Virus record (IMG/VR): IMGVR_UViG_3300021963_004741
Coordinates: 1-37,906 of that record
Length of the DNA stretch: 37,906 nucleotides
Direction: 5' to 3' (one strand)
Source of the DNA: a virus
This document shows positions 1 through 9,003 of the stretch, piece by piece. Both the position numbers and the translations under genes were made by a program. Below the pieces are notes generated by a model. It had not been told where the DNA came from and made no database searches. It was given only the letters and a program-made list of their open reading frames with translations. Numbering within the stretch: the first letter of the stretch is position 1; each line of letters opens with the position of its first letter.

Positions 1-606
1 ACCCACACCATTTGGTGTAGAAAGAATAATAGCAGAACCACCCGTTGATAGAGTTGATTGTGCTGATAACCAAATTTCATCGATATCTCTAATGAATGCC
101 GCCTCATCCACAACTAATAGTGATAAGGCTTCAGAACGTCCTGCATCTGGAGAAGATGCGATTGCTTTTACTTGCGAACCATTCTTTAATTTAAGTGATA
201 GTTTGTTATCTTCAGCCGCAGCCGTTCCACCATCTCTTAACCATATAGGTAATAAATCGTGCATAACCCTAACCTTTTCTACAAGGTTTTTAGCTACCGT
301 AACTTTTGTTGCAATAACCAACGCATTGAAATCCTGATTGAATATCATTTTCCAAAGAATGAATCCAGCCGATAGAGTTGATAACCCTAATTGACGAGAT
401 TTAAGGATAATATTAAATCGGTTTTCTTTAAAGTCCGTTAAACAATCCTCCTGGAAAGGATAAAGGTGAAAGGGAATTTTCCCCCTCACCGGATGTTGAA
501 TAACACAATACTTTTTCATAAAGTAAATGGGGTCAGCCGCACATTTACGATACTCTTCAGCAATTATTTCTTTTAGACTTTTCGTTGGTTTCCCTTGAAC
601 TGCCAT
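1..606 (-). CDS. terL: Large terminase subunit (packaging ATPase), N-terminal part, runs off the window
   Basis: This is the DNA-packaging motor ATPase. The gene starts with ATG at 606 and runs off the left edge, leaving 202 codons, so the nuclease domain is not visible. The ATPase core can be read directly: a deviant Walker A, KSRQLGLST, at residues 69-77, a Walker B, LLVVDEAAF, with D167-E168, and a motif III STPNG at 196-200. Walker A lacks the usual Lys before Ser/Thr. A Lys at its first position (K69) may substitute, as is known for lambda-type terminases. The gene begins one base after the stop of the upstream membrane-protein gene, so the two are probably co-transcribed. The overall pattern resembles T4 gp17-like terminases of myoviruses. 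Confidence 0.9.
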   Translation of the reverse strand, partial: MAVQGKPTKSLKEIIAEEYRKCAADPIYFMKKYCVIQHPVRGKIPFHLYPFQEDCLTDFKENRFNIILKSRQLGLSTLSAGFILWKMIFNQDFNALVIATKVTVAKNLVEKVRVMHDLLPIWLRDGGTAAAEDNKLSLKLKNGSQVKAIASSPDAGRSEALSLLVVDEAAFIRDIDEIWLSAQSTLSTGGSAIILSTPNGVG

Positions 607-607
607 A

Positions 608-1255
608 TTATTTTCTTAAACGGATTTTCCAATAAACACCGCCATTGATGTAAGGAGTCAATCCACCATTTGTACCATCTACTACTCTATTAGCAACACC
701 AATACCTAAATTAAATATTTTATCAGATTTTGTATTAAGTAATATTCCCATACCTACATGCGATACAACATCTTGTTTGTTAAATCCACCTTCAAATCCG
801 TAGAATACTTTTGTTTTAGGCAATTCTTTTACGATTGTAGTTTCTTTAATAGTTCTTTGCTTTACATTTGCATTAAATGTTCTACCCAATATTTTGTTTT
901 GTGAAATAGTGTCGGTTACTGCAATTGTTCCTAATGAATCAGGTAATACCAATACATCTTTGTATAATACTTTTGAATAATAATCTTTTAATATTGCGTT
1001 AGTATCTACATTTACAGGTACTTTAACTTCTTTTTCTACAATTGTTTCGTGATAGATATCTTCACCTTTTTTTGTTACTACTTTAGTTTTGATTACATCA
1101 ATTGTATCAATTTCGTGTTTGATAACTTCATAAGCCTTACCATTTACTCTAATAGTTTTTCCCGGCATAACCCCACCTGGGTTAAATAATTCCAATAATA
1201 CAATTGCTATTAATACTACAATTGCAATGTTCTTAATGTTTAAGAATTTTTTCAT
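608..1255 (-). CDS. Membrane-anchored phage protein of unknown function
   Basis: The protein has 215 residues. Residues 9-24 form one strongly hydrophobic segment after a short Lys-containing N-terminus, so it is probably an N-in signal anchor. The rest is soluble, rich in Val, Thr and Lys, with a beta-rich C-terminal half containing several Gly-rich stretches (GFEGGF, GMGILL, GGVYW) that look like an outer-membrane or jelly-roll type sheet. I do not recognise a family. It sits between the terminase gene (one base away) and a four-Cys protein gene (three bases away), so it belongs to the same transcript. A spanin or envelope role is possible but nothing in the sequence proves it. Confidence 0.6.
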   Translation of the reverse strand: MKKFLNIKNIAIVVLIAIVLLELFNPGGVMPGKTIRVNGKAYEVIKHEIDTIDVIKTKVVTKKGEDIYHETIVEKEVKVPVNVDTNAILKDYYSKVLYKDVLVLPDSLGTIAVTDTISQNKILGRTFNANVKQRTIKETTIVKELPKTKVFYGFEGGFNKQDVVSHVGMGILLNTKSDKIFNLGIGVANRVVDGTNGGLTPYINGGVYWKIRLRK

Positions 1256-1258
1256 AAT

Positions 1259-1927
1259 TTAGTTTTTTATTAATTCCGAATGATTTAATTCCCGTAACTT
1301 ATTTTCTAATAGTGAAATACGTTGAATTAATAATTCTATTGCCGTATATGCACCATCAATATCGTTTTTAATATCAGATTTTACTTTTTCAATATCAATA
1401 TCCCATTGCCATTTACTAATAGTTCCATCTTCATTAACCATTTCAACTTGTTGTTTTATACCATCCAATGCCTCTTCATATTGTGCTTTTAATTCTCTAA
1501 CTTGAGCCAATTTATTTAAAGATATTTTATAATCTTCATAAAAAGGCCAAGTTCCATCTGCTCTTAAAACACTTTCCTGCTTTGCCAAACAAGTTGCACA
1601 TAATCCTGTTTTAACAATTAATTTCTTATCAGCGGTACTATATTTTATAGTTTTACAATCTTCCGCTGAACAGGTTGTTATTTTTTGTAAGAATTCTCTA
1701 ACCTCATCCATTTTAGTGGAATTAATTCTAAATCCTTCTTTTTGTTCCCACTCTTTACCTTCGTTATCAACCCACTTTTCACCAACTTCTCTCTTCTTTT
1801 CGGCTTCTTTTTCATAACCAAATACATTCTGATTATCATCGGTTCTACCAAATACCGTATCTATAATTAGTTTACGAGATTTGTGAATGTGTTTGTTTTT
1901 TTCTTCAAAACTTTTTCTTTTTGCCAT
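1259..1927 (-). CDS. Four-cysteine putative zinc-binding protein with C-terminal coiled coil
   Basis: The 222-residue protein begins very basic (Lys/Arg-rich first 45 residues). In the middle it carries C86-x4-C91 and C110-x2-C113, spaced like a small zinc-binding finger. The last 35 residues (AIELLIQRISLLENKLREL) have heptad spacing of hydrophobic residues and should form a coiled coil. Its place two genes upstream of the large terminase makes a DNA-binding small terminase subunit conceivable, because those proteins often oligomerise through helices. The cysteine cluster is not typical of that family, so the product is left open. Only a short AT-rich gap separates it from the preceding large gene. 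Confidence 0.6.
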   Translation of the reverse strand: MAKRKSFEEKNKHIHKSRKLIIDTVFGRTDDNQNVFGYEKEAEKKREVGEKWVDNEGKEWEQKEGFRINSTKMDEVREFLQKITTCSAEDCKTIKYSTADKKLIVKTGLCATCLAKQESVLRADGTWPFYEDYKISLNKLAQVRELKAQYEEALDGIKQQVEMVNEDGTISKWQWDIDIEKVKSDIKNDIDGAYTAIELLIQRISLLENKLRELNHSELIKN

Positions 1928-1973
1928 AATTCTTTATTTAATAACCTTTGTATATATGTATATATATAATTTT
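1928..1973 (-). promoter_or_regulatory. AT-only gap with alternating TA run; possible late promoter or weak hairpin
   Basis: This 46-base gap separates the 1816-residue protein gene from the next gene. It contains alternating TA tracts on both sides of a central ATG/CAT and can pair weakly with itself. It lacks the TTTG/TAnnTTTG layout seen in other gaps. I cannot tell whether it is a promoter, a processing site or neither. Confidence 0.25.
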
Positions 1974-4900
1974 TTATTCGTAAAAAATACCTAATATCTG
2001 ATTTAATGGTGCGAATGTGCCTGTAAGTTTGTAAGTATTTCCTTTGTAAACAAACACAATACCTTCGTTTGGAACTATCTTATCTTTACCACCAATACTA
2101 GCTAATCTACTCAATTCCATTTTTAATTTAGCTATTTTAGATGGGTCACCACTTCCTCTAACTTTTTCTGCGGTTGATTTTAATCTATCCTTCATATTAC
2201 GAACTGCCGCATCTGGGTTTACAGTTAGAACTGAACCCATAAATGAAAGAACATCTGCCCCAACACCCAAAAATATTTCTTCAAATTGTCTAACATTATC
2301 TTTTTGTTGTTTTGCTACATTTACTTTATCGTGTTCAATTGCCCATTTTTGAGCATCTTTATCAGCAATTGTATTTAAACGGAATGATTTATCATAAAAT
2401 GCCCATCTTCTTACTAATGCTTCTTTTTCTAATTTTTGTAATTTAACACCACTCTTATTTACAAAATCTTCCCACCATGCTTGATGATATTCCGATACAC
2501 CATCCTTATCGGATAATTGGAACTGAAATTGTAGCTTTTGTAATTGAGTAAGGTACTTTGTTTGTTTTGAACTTAACTCCTCCTTTTTAGGTAGTTCTGT
2601 TACAGGTGGACCTTGTATTGTATACTTTGATTGAACATCAGCGTTTACTTGCTTAATCATCCCTGCTAACATCGTTGCTGCTCCCTGATTTGCACCAATA
2701 GCAACGCCCTTTTCATCATAACAAGTTGTATTATGGAATACTAACAATGCTTGTCCGTAAGGAATAACATTTACTGAAGTTGGCCATATTACTTCCAAAT
2801 TCATAAAACATTTACCTTCATCAAATATCTTTTTTCGTTGTGCTTCAGATAATGAACTAATTGCTGCAGATAAATCTCTCATAGCAAAGTTGTAAGCATC
2901 GGTTAATCCACCTCTACCTGCGAACTTTGATGCCACATCTTCTATACCCATTGCATTTGCTCCGGCATTTTGTAAATGTCCTTTATTACGAGCCGCAATT
3001 AATCTACCATTCTTCCAACTGATTGCTAATGCCTGTCCATCAGTTTTCTCTCTTGTCAATTCTAAATTACCCGTTAATGCTCCTTTGATAATCTTTTTTA
3101 AATCACCAAAAGTTAAATCCATATCATCAAACGGATGTGACATATGGCCATATGCACCACCTTCGGATAATATTTCTTTAGATTGAGTTACCGATTCATG
3201 CAATACTTTACCACCATTATTGTTAATAAAGTTTTCAATATCAGCTTCATTCTTTGCAATCTCTACATTATGATATTTTTGTTTTACTTTTTGTATTTCT
3301 TTTTCATCTTCATCGGATGGAATAATTAAAATCTTTTCAATTTTAATATTGGTAAGAACTACTTCATTCCAATCTGATTCATAATATAATGTGTTAGCAT
3401 TTGAATATCTATCCACAAATTCTTTTTTCTTACTCAACATAAACTTTTCAGCTGCTTCAAAATATTTCTTTATGAATTCAGCTTTTTCTGCATTTGAAAT
3501 TGTACCATCAAAATATTCTTTCTGATATTTTTCTTTGTATGGTTTTAATTCAGGTGCAAAATTATAAACTTGGTGCATTTCTCTATTTGGATTTCCAAAC
3601 ATAGCACCTGGTTCAATCCATCTTCTACCTTGCTTATCAGGGTATGTCCATAAATCGTGAATACTTTGTGCCAATACAGTTCCTGTCATTGATACAATTA
3701 CGCCACCCTTTGTCCACAATCCTTTACCTTGTGCAATTTTGCCAGTCTTTGTAGTTTTATTAAATGTAGAAATTGATTTTTTAGTTCCTTCTAATGCTGC
3801 TACTTTTGATAAATTATCAATATCTGTTACATGCAATGATTTTGCAACTATTGGGTCTACTAATTTTTTAACGATATTTAATGATAATGGAACTTCGCCA
3901 TGTAAACATTTATCAAACACTTCGGTTTCCCATTTAAGTGCTTCATTTATAGTTTCTTTAAACGCAGATGATTTGATTTTATGCCAACCACCGCCTGGCA
4001 TTCTGAATATTCTTGCAGGAATTCTGAATTCTGAACCTATTGGCAATTTACTTTGATATTTTTTATCAATGTGAATTACTTTAGTTAAAAATTCTTTTGT
4101 TTTGTTATCAGCTCCTAATAATTCTACTTCAATTTCAACAGGCTGTCCACCTATTTTAATTTTACCGGCAAATAATCCCTGTGTAAGTTCATTCACCAAT
4201 GTAGGAGATGATGTTTTAAAATCATCCTTTCTCATTACGGTTTTAGCAATAACTTTATTTGCCATCTTTACAAATGGAATATTGATATCACTTCTATCAT
4301 CTTTAACTACAATTTGATTGTATTTATCTAAAAATGATAAAAATTCCTTTTTGTGTCTTGCTAATCTTTTGAAGAACCCAGTCAATTCTGGTTCTGATAT
4401 TTCTTTGCCATTACGAGTATCATTTACTCTATCGAAAAAATGATTACTAAATTCTATATCAGCAGGTGATAATTCTCTATCGGCATATTTTTCAACACTA
4501 TTTAAATTGGATTGAGATAATTTTTCATTTAGATTTTTTTTTTCGTCTAAACCTAATTGGTCACCAACACTTGTAATATCTCTATATCCAAAATTTCTTA
4601 ATTCTCTTGCTACATCATTTCTATTTGCATTTGGATTTTTACAAACTGCTACTCCAATTTTCTTTCTACCAAATGAGGATGCTTTATCCCACATTTTCAT
4701 AATTGCTTTAAATCTCCAATCGTTTGAACCAACTTCATTTACATTTTCACCTCTTGGGATTCGGAATGTAGTTGCTTGTTTACCATTGATTGTTGGCATC
4801 CCATGGTCATCAGTTCCAATATCTTTAACAGTAACTCTTTTGTTTTTAAACTTACCCATTAAAACTTCATCACCTTTATCAACATCCACATTAACATCTT

Positions 4901-7424
4901 CGTTATATATTTGTTTGTTGATTCTACCATACTCTCTCATTAAAATTCCAGCAACTGAATGAGCTTGATTTTCTATTGGAGAACCATCTCTACCATCATT
5001 TACCGAATCTTTTATGAATCCCATTTCATCTTGCTTTCTATGAACCATTTCATGTGCGATTGTTCGTAGGATATCGGCAGTTAATCTTCCTTCAGTTGCA
5101 ACATATATTGTTTTATCGGTTGGATTGTATCCACCTAAAGATGATTTAATATTACCATATTCTTTTCCACCAACTAATGTTACATTTGGAGTTTCTTGTA
5201 ATTTTAATCTTTTAGTTGCAAATTCTACAAAGTGTTCTATATTTTGTTTTTTAGAATCAGATAAATCTTCTTTCATCAAATCCATAGCTGCATTTTTTGC
5301 ATCCGATTCTGGCTTATTCTTTTTATATGATTCAATAGATGCCAACATTTGTTCATCAGTCATCTTAAATGTTCCCATTCTTTCACCTATTTTTTTCATT
5401 AGGTTCATCATCATAGTTTGTGGATTTGGTTGTACCGAATCCATACTTTCTGCAATTCCACCCGTTACAATACTCAACAATGCACCACCGACACCTGCTT
5501 TACTTGCTCCTGCGCCTACAGATTCAAAGGCAACATGTTTAATCATATCTTTACCTAAATGTCCTGCAAAATATCCACCTCCCGATGTAAACGCATGGGT
5601 TGCACCATGCATTGCCGCATGTCCAACACTTTGTCCCGCGAATGCACTTACATTTGCAGTTGTACCAAGTCCTTTAGCTGCTAAAGCTCCTACTCCAGCT
5701 CCAGCAACTGCCATACTAGCACACATAACAGCGGCATCCATTGCTGTTCCTTTTATTCCTTTTAATTGTTCACTTCTTTCGTACCAAGACTTTTTTGCTA
5801 ATGCTAATTCTCTCGGAGATAAATCATCTCTGAATGCAGGTTCTTTTTGTGTTTTTGGTCTACCTCTCCAATCGGTTGCCTGTACTGGATTCCCATCTTC
5901 ATCATGCACATCATGTCCGTGATGGTCTTTTTTATAAACAGGCACCTCTTTCATTTTATCTCCCCATCCATCTTCAGCTGAACCACTTTTAGTGTAATCA
6001 GACCAGTGTACCTTTTTACCAGTTTCTTCATCTGTTATTGTACCCAATTTACCTGAAGTTGCTAATGAGTACATCCCCTTACCAAATTCTTTATATTGGT
6101 CTACTTTATGTGCAATTACATGTCCAACCGCTTTACCTACTTTATGTAGTTTATCACCAGTCCAATCATTTAATTTTTCATACCAACCCTTTCTCATTTC
6201 GGATTCAGGGTTGTTAGCTTCATCAGCTGCTTTCTTATCATCATCGGATAAATCAGCCATAGCATGATTTAATTTCTCCTTTACTTCAGCAGATTTCTTT
6301 TCATCAGAACTCATTTCTGCAGAAGATTTTAATTCTGCTCCACTTAATTTTTGTTCAGGAGGAGGCGCTTGTTTTCCAGCATCTTCTCCACTTTTTTTAT
6401 CTGCGGTTGGTTCTTCTTTCTTTTTATCTACTTTACCTTGAGCAGTTGCTCCTTTATTAACAGGTTGACCTGGTTGAGATGGTTTGGGTTCGTTAGCAGG
6501 TGCATCGCTTGGTCCTTTAGCCATATGCTTTTGCTTTTCAGCAGCTGCTTCAGCGGGAGTCAATGCTCTTAACTTACCATTTTCAGACTTATGAGTAGCA
6601 GGTTGTCCTTTATCTTTACCATAATATCCTCCACCTAAATGGACTAATCCCATCTTTTCTCCTTCAGATTCTTCTTTGAAATATGTTCGAGTAAATTCTT
6701 CAAACATTTCTTCCATTGCGGCCCTACCTATTAATTCTGAAATAGGGTCATACATATCTTCTTTATTATACCAATCCGGCTCATTTGAAGGATGTTCCGT
6801 TTCATGTCTTGTAGGATGTGGTTCTGGTCTTAATTTATCAGTTGGATTAGTATTTACCGATTCGTTTAATTTACCTGTTATCATTTTAAAAATTTCTTTA
6901 TCAAATTTTGGATATGCTTTTAAAAATCCCTTTTCTTTATCTTTACCATTTTTTCCTAACCAATTACGAACATCTGTTCCACTAATTGGATTTGATTCGG
7001 CTGGTACGGGATAAACATAACCAATTTCTTCATAACCATATCCAGCTTTACCATTATATGGTTTAAAATATTTACCTGCTAATCTATTTGCATCTTTCTC
7101 TCCAACTGCTGCAATATATTGAGTTGTTTTACCATCAAATTTAGAAAGTATCTCTTTTGGAGCATATGGATTACGAACTTGAACTATTTTGTCTGTTGGA
7201 ATACCAAACATTGTATTCATTATCTTAACCTTCTCATTAAAATTAAATGGTGATTTTGGACCAGAAGTGTCGTTGGACGTGCCAATATAAACATTGTTTT
7301 TACCAAATTTTTGACATAGTTTTAAATAAGATAAATAATGTCCTTTATGAAATGGTTGAAAACGACCGGAGTATACTACTACGGTCTTTGTTACTTTCGG
7401 CTTATCTACTTCGTTCAAATTCAT
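1974..7424 (-). CDS. 1816-residue multidomain virion-type protein: NMNAT-like domain, HExxH motif, ligase-like KxDG domain
   Basis: Residues 14-165 look like a nucleotidyltransferase of the NMNAT/cytidylyltransferase class: GRFQPFHKGH with HxGH at 26-29, and ISGTDVR at 147-153. Residues 200-420 are charged and low-complexity (Lys, Glu, Pro, Ala). Residues 560-665 are Gly/Ala-rich and hydrophobic, as in membrane-interacting ejected proteins. HEMVH at 791-795 is an HExxH zinc-peptidase-like motif. The C-terminal third carries KTDG at 1460-1463, a following RxxxKG segment, an acidic EVIWP segment, EGIVF at 1787-1791 and KLTG at 1799-1802. These match the order of motifs I, Ia/III, IV and V in DNA/RNA ligase nucleotidyltransferases. 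Phage proteins of this size near packaging genes are often structural or injected. Motifs are seen; the activities are inferred. The long stretches between domains are unassigned. Confidence 0.75.
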   Translation of the reverse strand: MNLNEVDKPKVTKTVVVYSGRFQPFHKGHYLSYLKLCQKFGKNNVYIGTSNDTSGPKSPFNFNEKVKIMNTMFGIPTDKIVQVRNPYAPKEILSKFDGKTTQYIAAVGEKDANRLAGKYFKPYNGKAGYGYEEIGYVYPVPAESNPISGTDVRNWLGKNGKDKEKGFLKAYPKFDKEIFKMITGKLNESVNTNPTDKLRPEPHPTRHETEHPSNEPDWYNKEDMYDPISELIGRAAMEEMFEEFTRTYFKEESEGEKMGLVHLGGGYYGKDKGQPATHKSENGKLRALTPAEAAAEKQKHMAKGPSDAPANEPKPSQPGQPVNKGATAQGKVDKKKEEPTADKKSGEDAGKQAPPPEQKLSGAELKSSAEMSSDEKKSAEVKEKLNHAMADLSDDDKKAADEANNPESEMRKGWYEKLNDWTGDKLHKVGKAVGHVIAHKVDQYKEFGKGMYSLATSGKLGTITDEETGKKVHWSDYTKSGSAEDGWGDKMKEVPVYKKDHHGHDVHDEDGNPVQATDWRGRPKTQKEPAFRDDLSPRELALAKKSWYERSEQLKGIKGTAMDAAVMCASMAVAGAGVGALAAKGLGTTANVSAFAGQSVGHAAMHGATHAFTSGGGYFAGHLGKDMIKHVAFESVGAGASKAGVGGALLSIVTGGIAESMDSVQPNPQTMMMNLMKKIGERMGTFKMTDEQMLASIESYKKNKPESDAKNAAMDLMKEDLSDSKKQNIEHFVEFATKRLKLQETPNVTLVGGKEYGNIKSSLGGYNPTDKTIYVATEGRLTADILRTIAHEMVHRKQDEMGFIKDSVNDGRDGSPIENQAHSVAGILMREYGRINKQIYNEDVNVDVDKGDEVLMGKFKNKRVTVKDIGTDDHGMPTINGKQATTFRIPRGENVNEVGSNDWRFKAIMKMWDKASSFGRKKIGVAVCKNPNANRNDVARELRNFGYRDITSVGDQLGLDEKKNLNEKLSQSNLNSVEKYADRELSPADIEFSNHFFDRVNDTRNGKEISEPELTGFFKRLARHKKEFLSFLDKYNQIVVKDDRSDINIPFVKMANKVIAKTVMRKDDFKTSSPTLVNELTQGLFAGKIKIGGQPVEIEVELLGADNKTKEFLTKVIHIDKKYQSKLPIGSEFRIPARIFRMPGGGWHKIKSSAFKETINEALKWETEVFDKCLHGEVPLSLNIVKKLVDPIVAKSLHVTDIDNLSKVAALEGTKKSISTFNKTTKTGKIAQGKGLWTKGGVIVSMTGTVLAQSIHDLWTYPDKQGRRWIEPGAMFGNPNREMHQVYNFAPELKPYKEKYQKEYFDGTISNAEKAEFIKKYFEAAEKFMLSKKKEFVDRYSNANTLYYESDWNEVVLTNIKIEKILIIPSDEDEKEIQKVKQKYHNVEIAKNEADIENFINNNGGKVLHESVTQSKEILSEGGAYGHMSHPFDDMDLTFGDLKKIIKGALTGNLELTREKTDGQALAISWKNGRLIAARNKGHLQNAGANAMGIEDVASKFAGRGGLTDAYNFAMRDLSAAISSLSEAQRKKIFDEGKCFMNLEVIWPTSVNVIPYGQALLVFHNTTCYDEKGVAIGANQGAATMLAGMIKQVNADVQSKYTIQGPPVTELPKKEELSSKQTKYLTQLQKLQFQFQLSDKDGVSEYHQAWWEDFVNKSGVKLQKLEKEALVRRWAFYDKSFRLNTIADKDAQKWAIEHDKVNVAKQQKDNVRQFEEIFLGVGADVLSFMGSVLTVNPDAAVRNMKDRLKSTAEKVRGSGDPSKIAKLKMELSRLASIGGKDKIVPNEGIVFVYKGNTYKLTGTFAPLNQILGIFYE

Positions 7425-7450
7425 ACATATAAATATTCCAAAGTTTAAGT

Positions 7451-7570
7451 TTAGAAGTTTTTATAAACAAATGGGTCTCTTTTTTTAAGTTCTTCCAATT
7501 TTTTCTTAATTCTTTTTTTCATTTTGTAACTATCGTACAAATTTTTCAGAAATTTAAATGGATTTATCAT
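7451..7570 (-). CDS. 39-residue basic small protein
   Basis: This short gene starts with ATG at 7570, inside an ATGA overlap with the stop of the preceding glycosyltransferase-like gene, so it is probably translated by coupling. The product is very basic: a Lys/Arg-rich central helix (KKRIKKKLEELKKRDPF) ends in an RDPFVYKN-type tail. The overlap and composition argue that it is real, and similar short basic proteins are common in T4-like marine phages. Function is unknown. It lies between the glycan island and the large multidomain virion-type gene. Confidence 0.65.
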   Translation of the reverse strand: MINPFKFLKNLYDSYKMKKRIKKKLEELKKRDPFVYKNF

Positions 7571-9003
7571 AATATTTCTATTTTTGGTTTACTAATTAAG
7601 TTTTCTTTGTTTGTTAATGCCAGAAAATGATTATGGTCTAATGATATTTTTTTACTACCAATATCATACATTAATTGTTTATTGTGTTTAATTCTGGGTA
7701 TTAATTCGTTTACAATATTTTTAAGTTCTTCTATTGAATAACTATTTAATCTTTTTATTTCATCAAAAATCATATTAAGTCTAATATTTGGGTCTTTTTG
7801 ACTATCATATGATTCATTTATAAATGGATGAAATGTTTTAAATCCCATTTGTTTTAAAAATTTCAAAGAATTGACAGGTCCTACCAATATAAATGGATGC
7901 CCATGTACAATTGGTTTCCAAATTTTTTCAGAAAGATATCCACTTTCTTCGTAAAATAAAGTTTCTGATACAATTGATATTAATGAATTTAAATATACTT
8001 CTTTATTTTCAAATCCATAACCCCACACATTATCTAAATTTGCATAATCTACTATTCTTGGTGATGTTGCTTTTATATAATTTATAAATTCATCGGATTC
8101 TTCTTTTCCCAATCTATTTAATAATTCATCCATTCCACCTTCTGTAAATAATGTAGCATCATAACTAATTAAATTATCTTCTATCAGATTTTCTTTCCAT
8201 AAGAAGTGTAATACATTAGCTCTATGCATCCGTATTCTTCTATTTAAATTATTAAATTTATATTTTTTATTTTCAAAATTAGAAACTTCATCCATTTCTA
8301 AAAAATTATATGTAGTTTGCTTTTGTTCTTCAGCCCAAAAACTATAATCATCTTGATTTAATTTTTTAAAATACTCTTCTGCTTTTGAATTTAATGACCA
8401 ACAAAAATGAATCAATTTTGGCATAGATGAACCCCAAATTGGTCTCATCATTCTTTCTAAATTAAAATCATTATGGCATATAATAATTTTATCAGGTGGT
8501 AAATTTAAAGAATTTAAACATTTATATAATTTTATTAATTGATATTTTGAAATATTACCATCAATTACATAATTAATAACCAATTTTCCTCCCCAATCTC
8601 TAATCTCTTCTAGTGTTTTCGATGGTATAAATTTTGAAAATGGAATATTATGAGAAGTTTTATTTAATCCTAAAAAATTTGCAATATCACCATATGGTTC
8701 TATTAAATAATACCAATCATAGCAATTACCACGCTCTCTTTCTCTTATAATACTATGAACAGAACGAGTTTCTATTCCAAAATAACCTGGTTTACCTTCT
8801 TCATCATTTAATTGTACATTAAATCTTGCATTAAAAACAGACCAAATGGCTTTATGCTTTTCATTAAAATAATTTTCAGATGAATCAAAATTCCAATCAG
8901 TATGATATGCAAAATCCAAATATCTTGGATTTAAACAATTTGGTACTTCATTATATGGAAATAATATATCATACCCAACTACTATTTTTTGTTTACTATA
9001 CAT
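7567..9003 (-). CDS. Putative glycosyltransferase with GT10 (fucosyltransferase)-like C-terminal region, paralogue b
   Basis: The 478-residue protein has an unassigned N-terminal half. The C-terminal region contains YLSEKIWKPIVHGHPFIL (SEK at about 358-360), then GFKTF, NESYD and a long helix. This arrangement resembles the donor-binding C-terminal half of GT10 fucosyltransferase-like proteins, in which a conserved SEK..(K)P....PF block binds the nucleotide sugar. The same block occurs in the gene at 14077-15411, so the two are paralogues. It follows the TPP E1 beta-like gene with an 8-base overlap and is followed by the 39-residue gene with an ATGA overlap. The sugar it uses cannot be read from sequence. 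Confidence 0.6.
   Translation of the reverse strand: MYSKQKIVVGYDILFPYNEVPNCLNPRYLDFAYHTDWNFDSSENYFNEKHKAIWSVFNARFNVQLNDEEGKPGYFGIETRSVHSIIRERERGNCYDWYYLIEPYGDIANFLGLNKTSHNIPFSKFIPSKTLEEIRDWGGKLVINYVIDGNISKYQLIKLYKCLNSLNLPPDKIIICHNDFNLERMMRPIWGSSMPKLIHFCWSLNSKAEEYFKKLNQDDYSFWAEEQKQTTYNFLEMDEVSNFENKKYKFNNLNRRIRMHRANVLHFLWKENLIEDNLISYDATLFTEGGMDELLNRLGKEESDEFINYIKATSPRIVDYANLDNVWGYGFENKEVYLNSLISIVSETLFYEESGYLSEKIWKPIVHGHPFILVGPVNSLKFLKQMGFKTFHPFINESYDSQKDPNIRLNMIFDEIKRLNSYSIEELKNIVNELIPRIKHNKQLMYDIGSKKISLDHNHFLALTNKENLISKPKIEIL

Noticed and set aside
92-337. 81-codon plus-strand frame opposite the terminase
   Set aside because: The minus strand encodes clear Walker A and B motifs here, so the plus-strand frame is a shadow.
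1943-1968. Alternating TA run as a terminator hairpin
   Set aside because: Only weak A-T pairing and no stable loop or T-tract arrangement; it may equally be promoter DNA.
5125-5922. 265-codon open frame on the plus strand opposite the multidomain gene
   Set aside because: It is antisense to the Gly/Ala-rich hydrophobic segment, whose codon bias keeps the other strand open. The product is a compositional mirror (Pro/Ala/Cys-rich) with no domain.
7425-7450. AAACTTTG before the 1816-residue gene as a -7 promoter box
   Set aside because: It matches the TAnnTTTG consensus at only seven of eight positions' worth of signal, and no TTTG lies at the right distance upstream.
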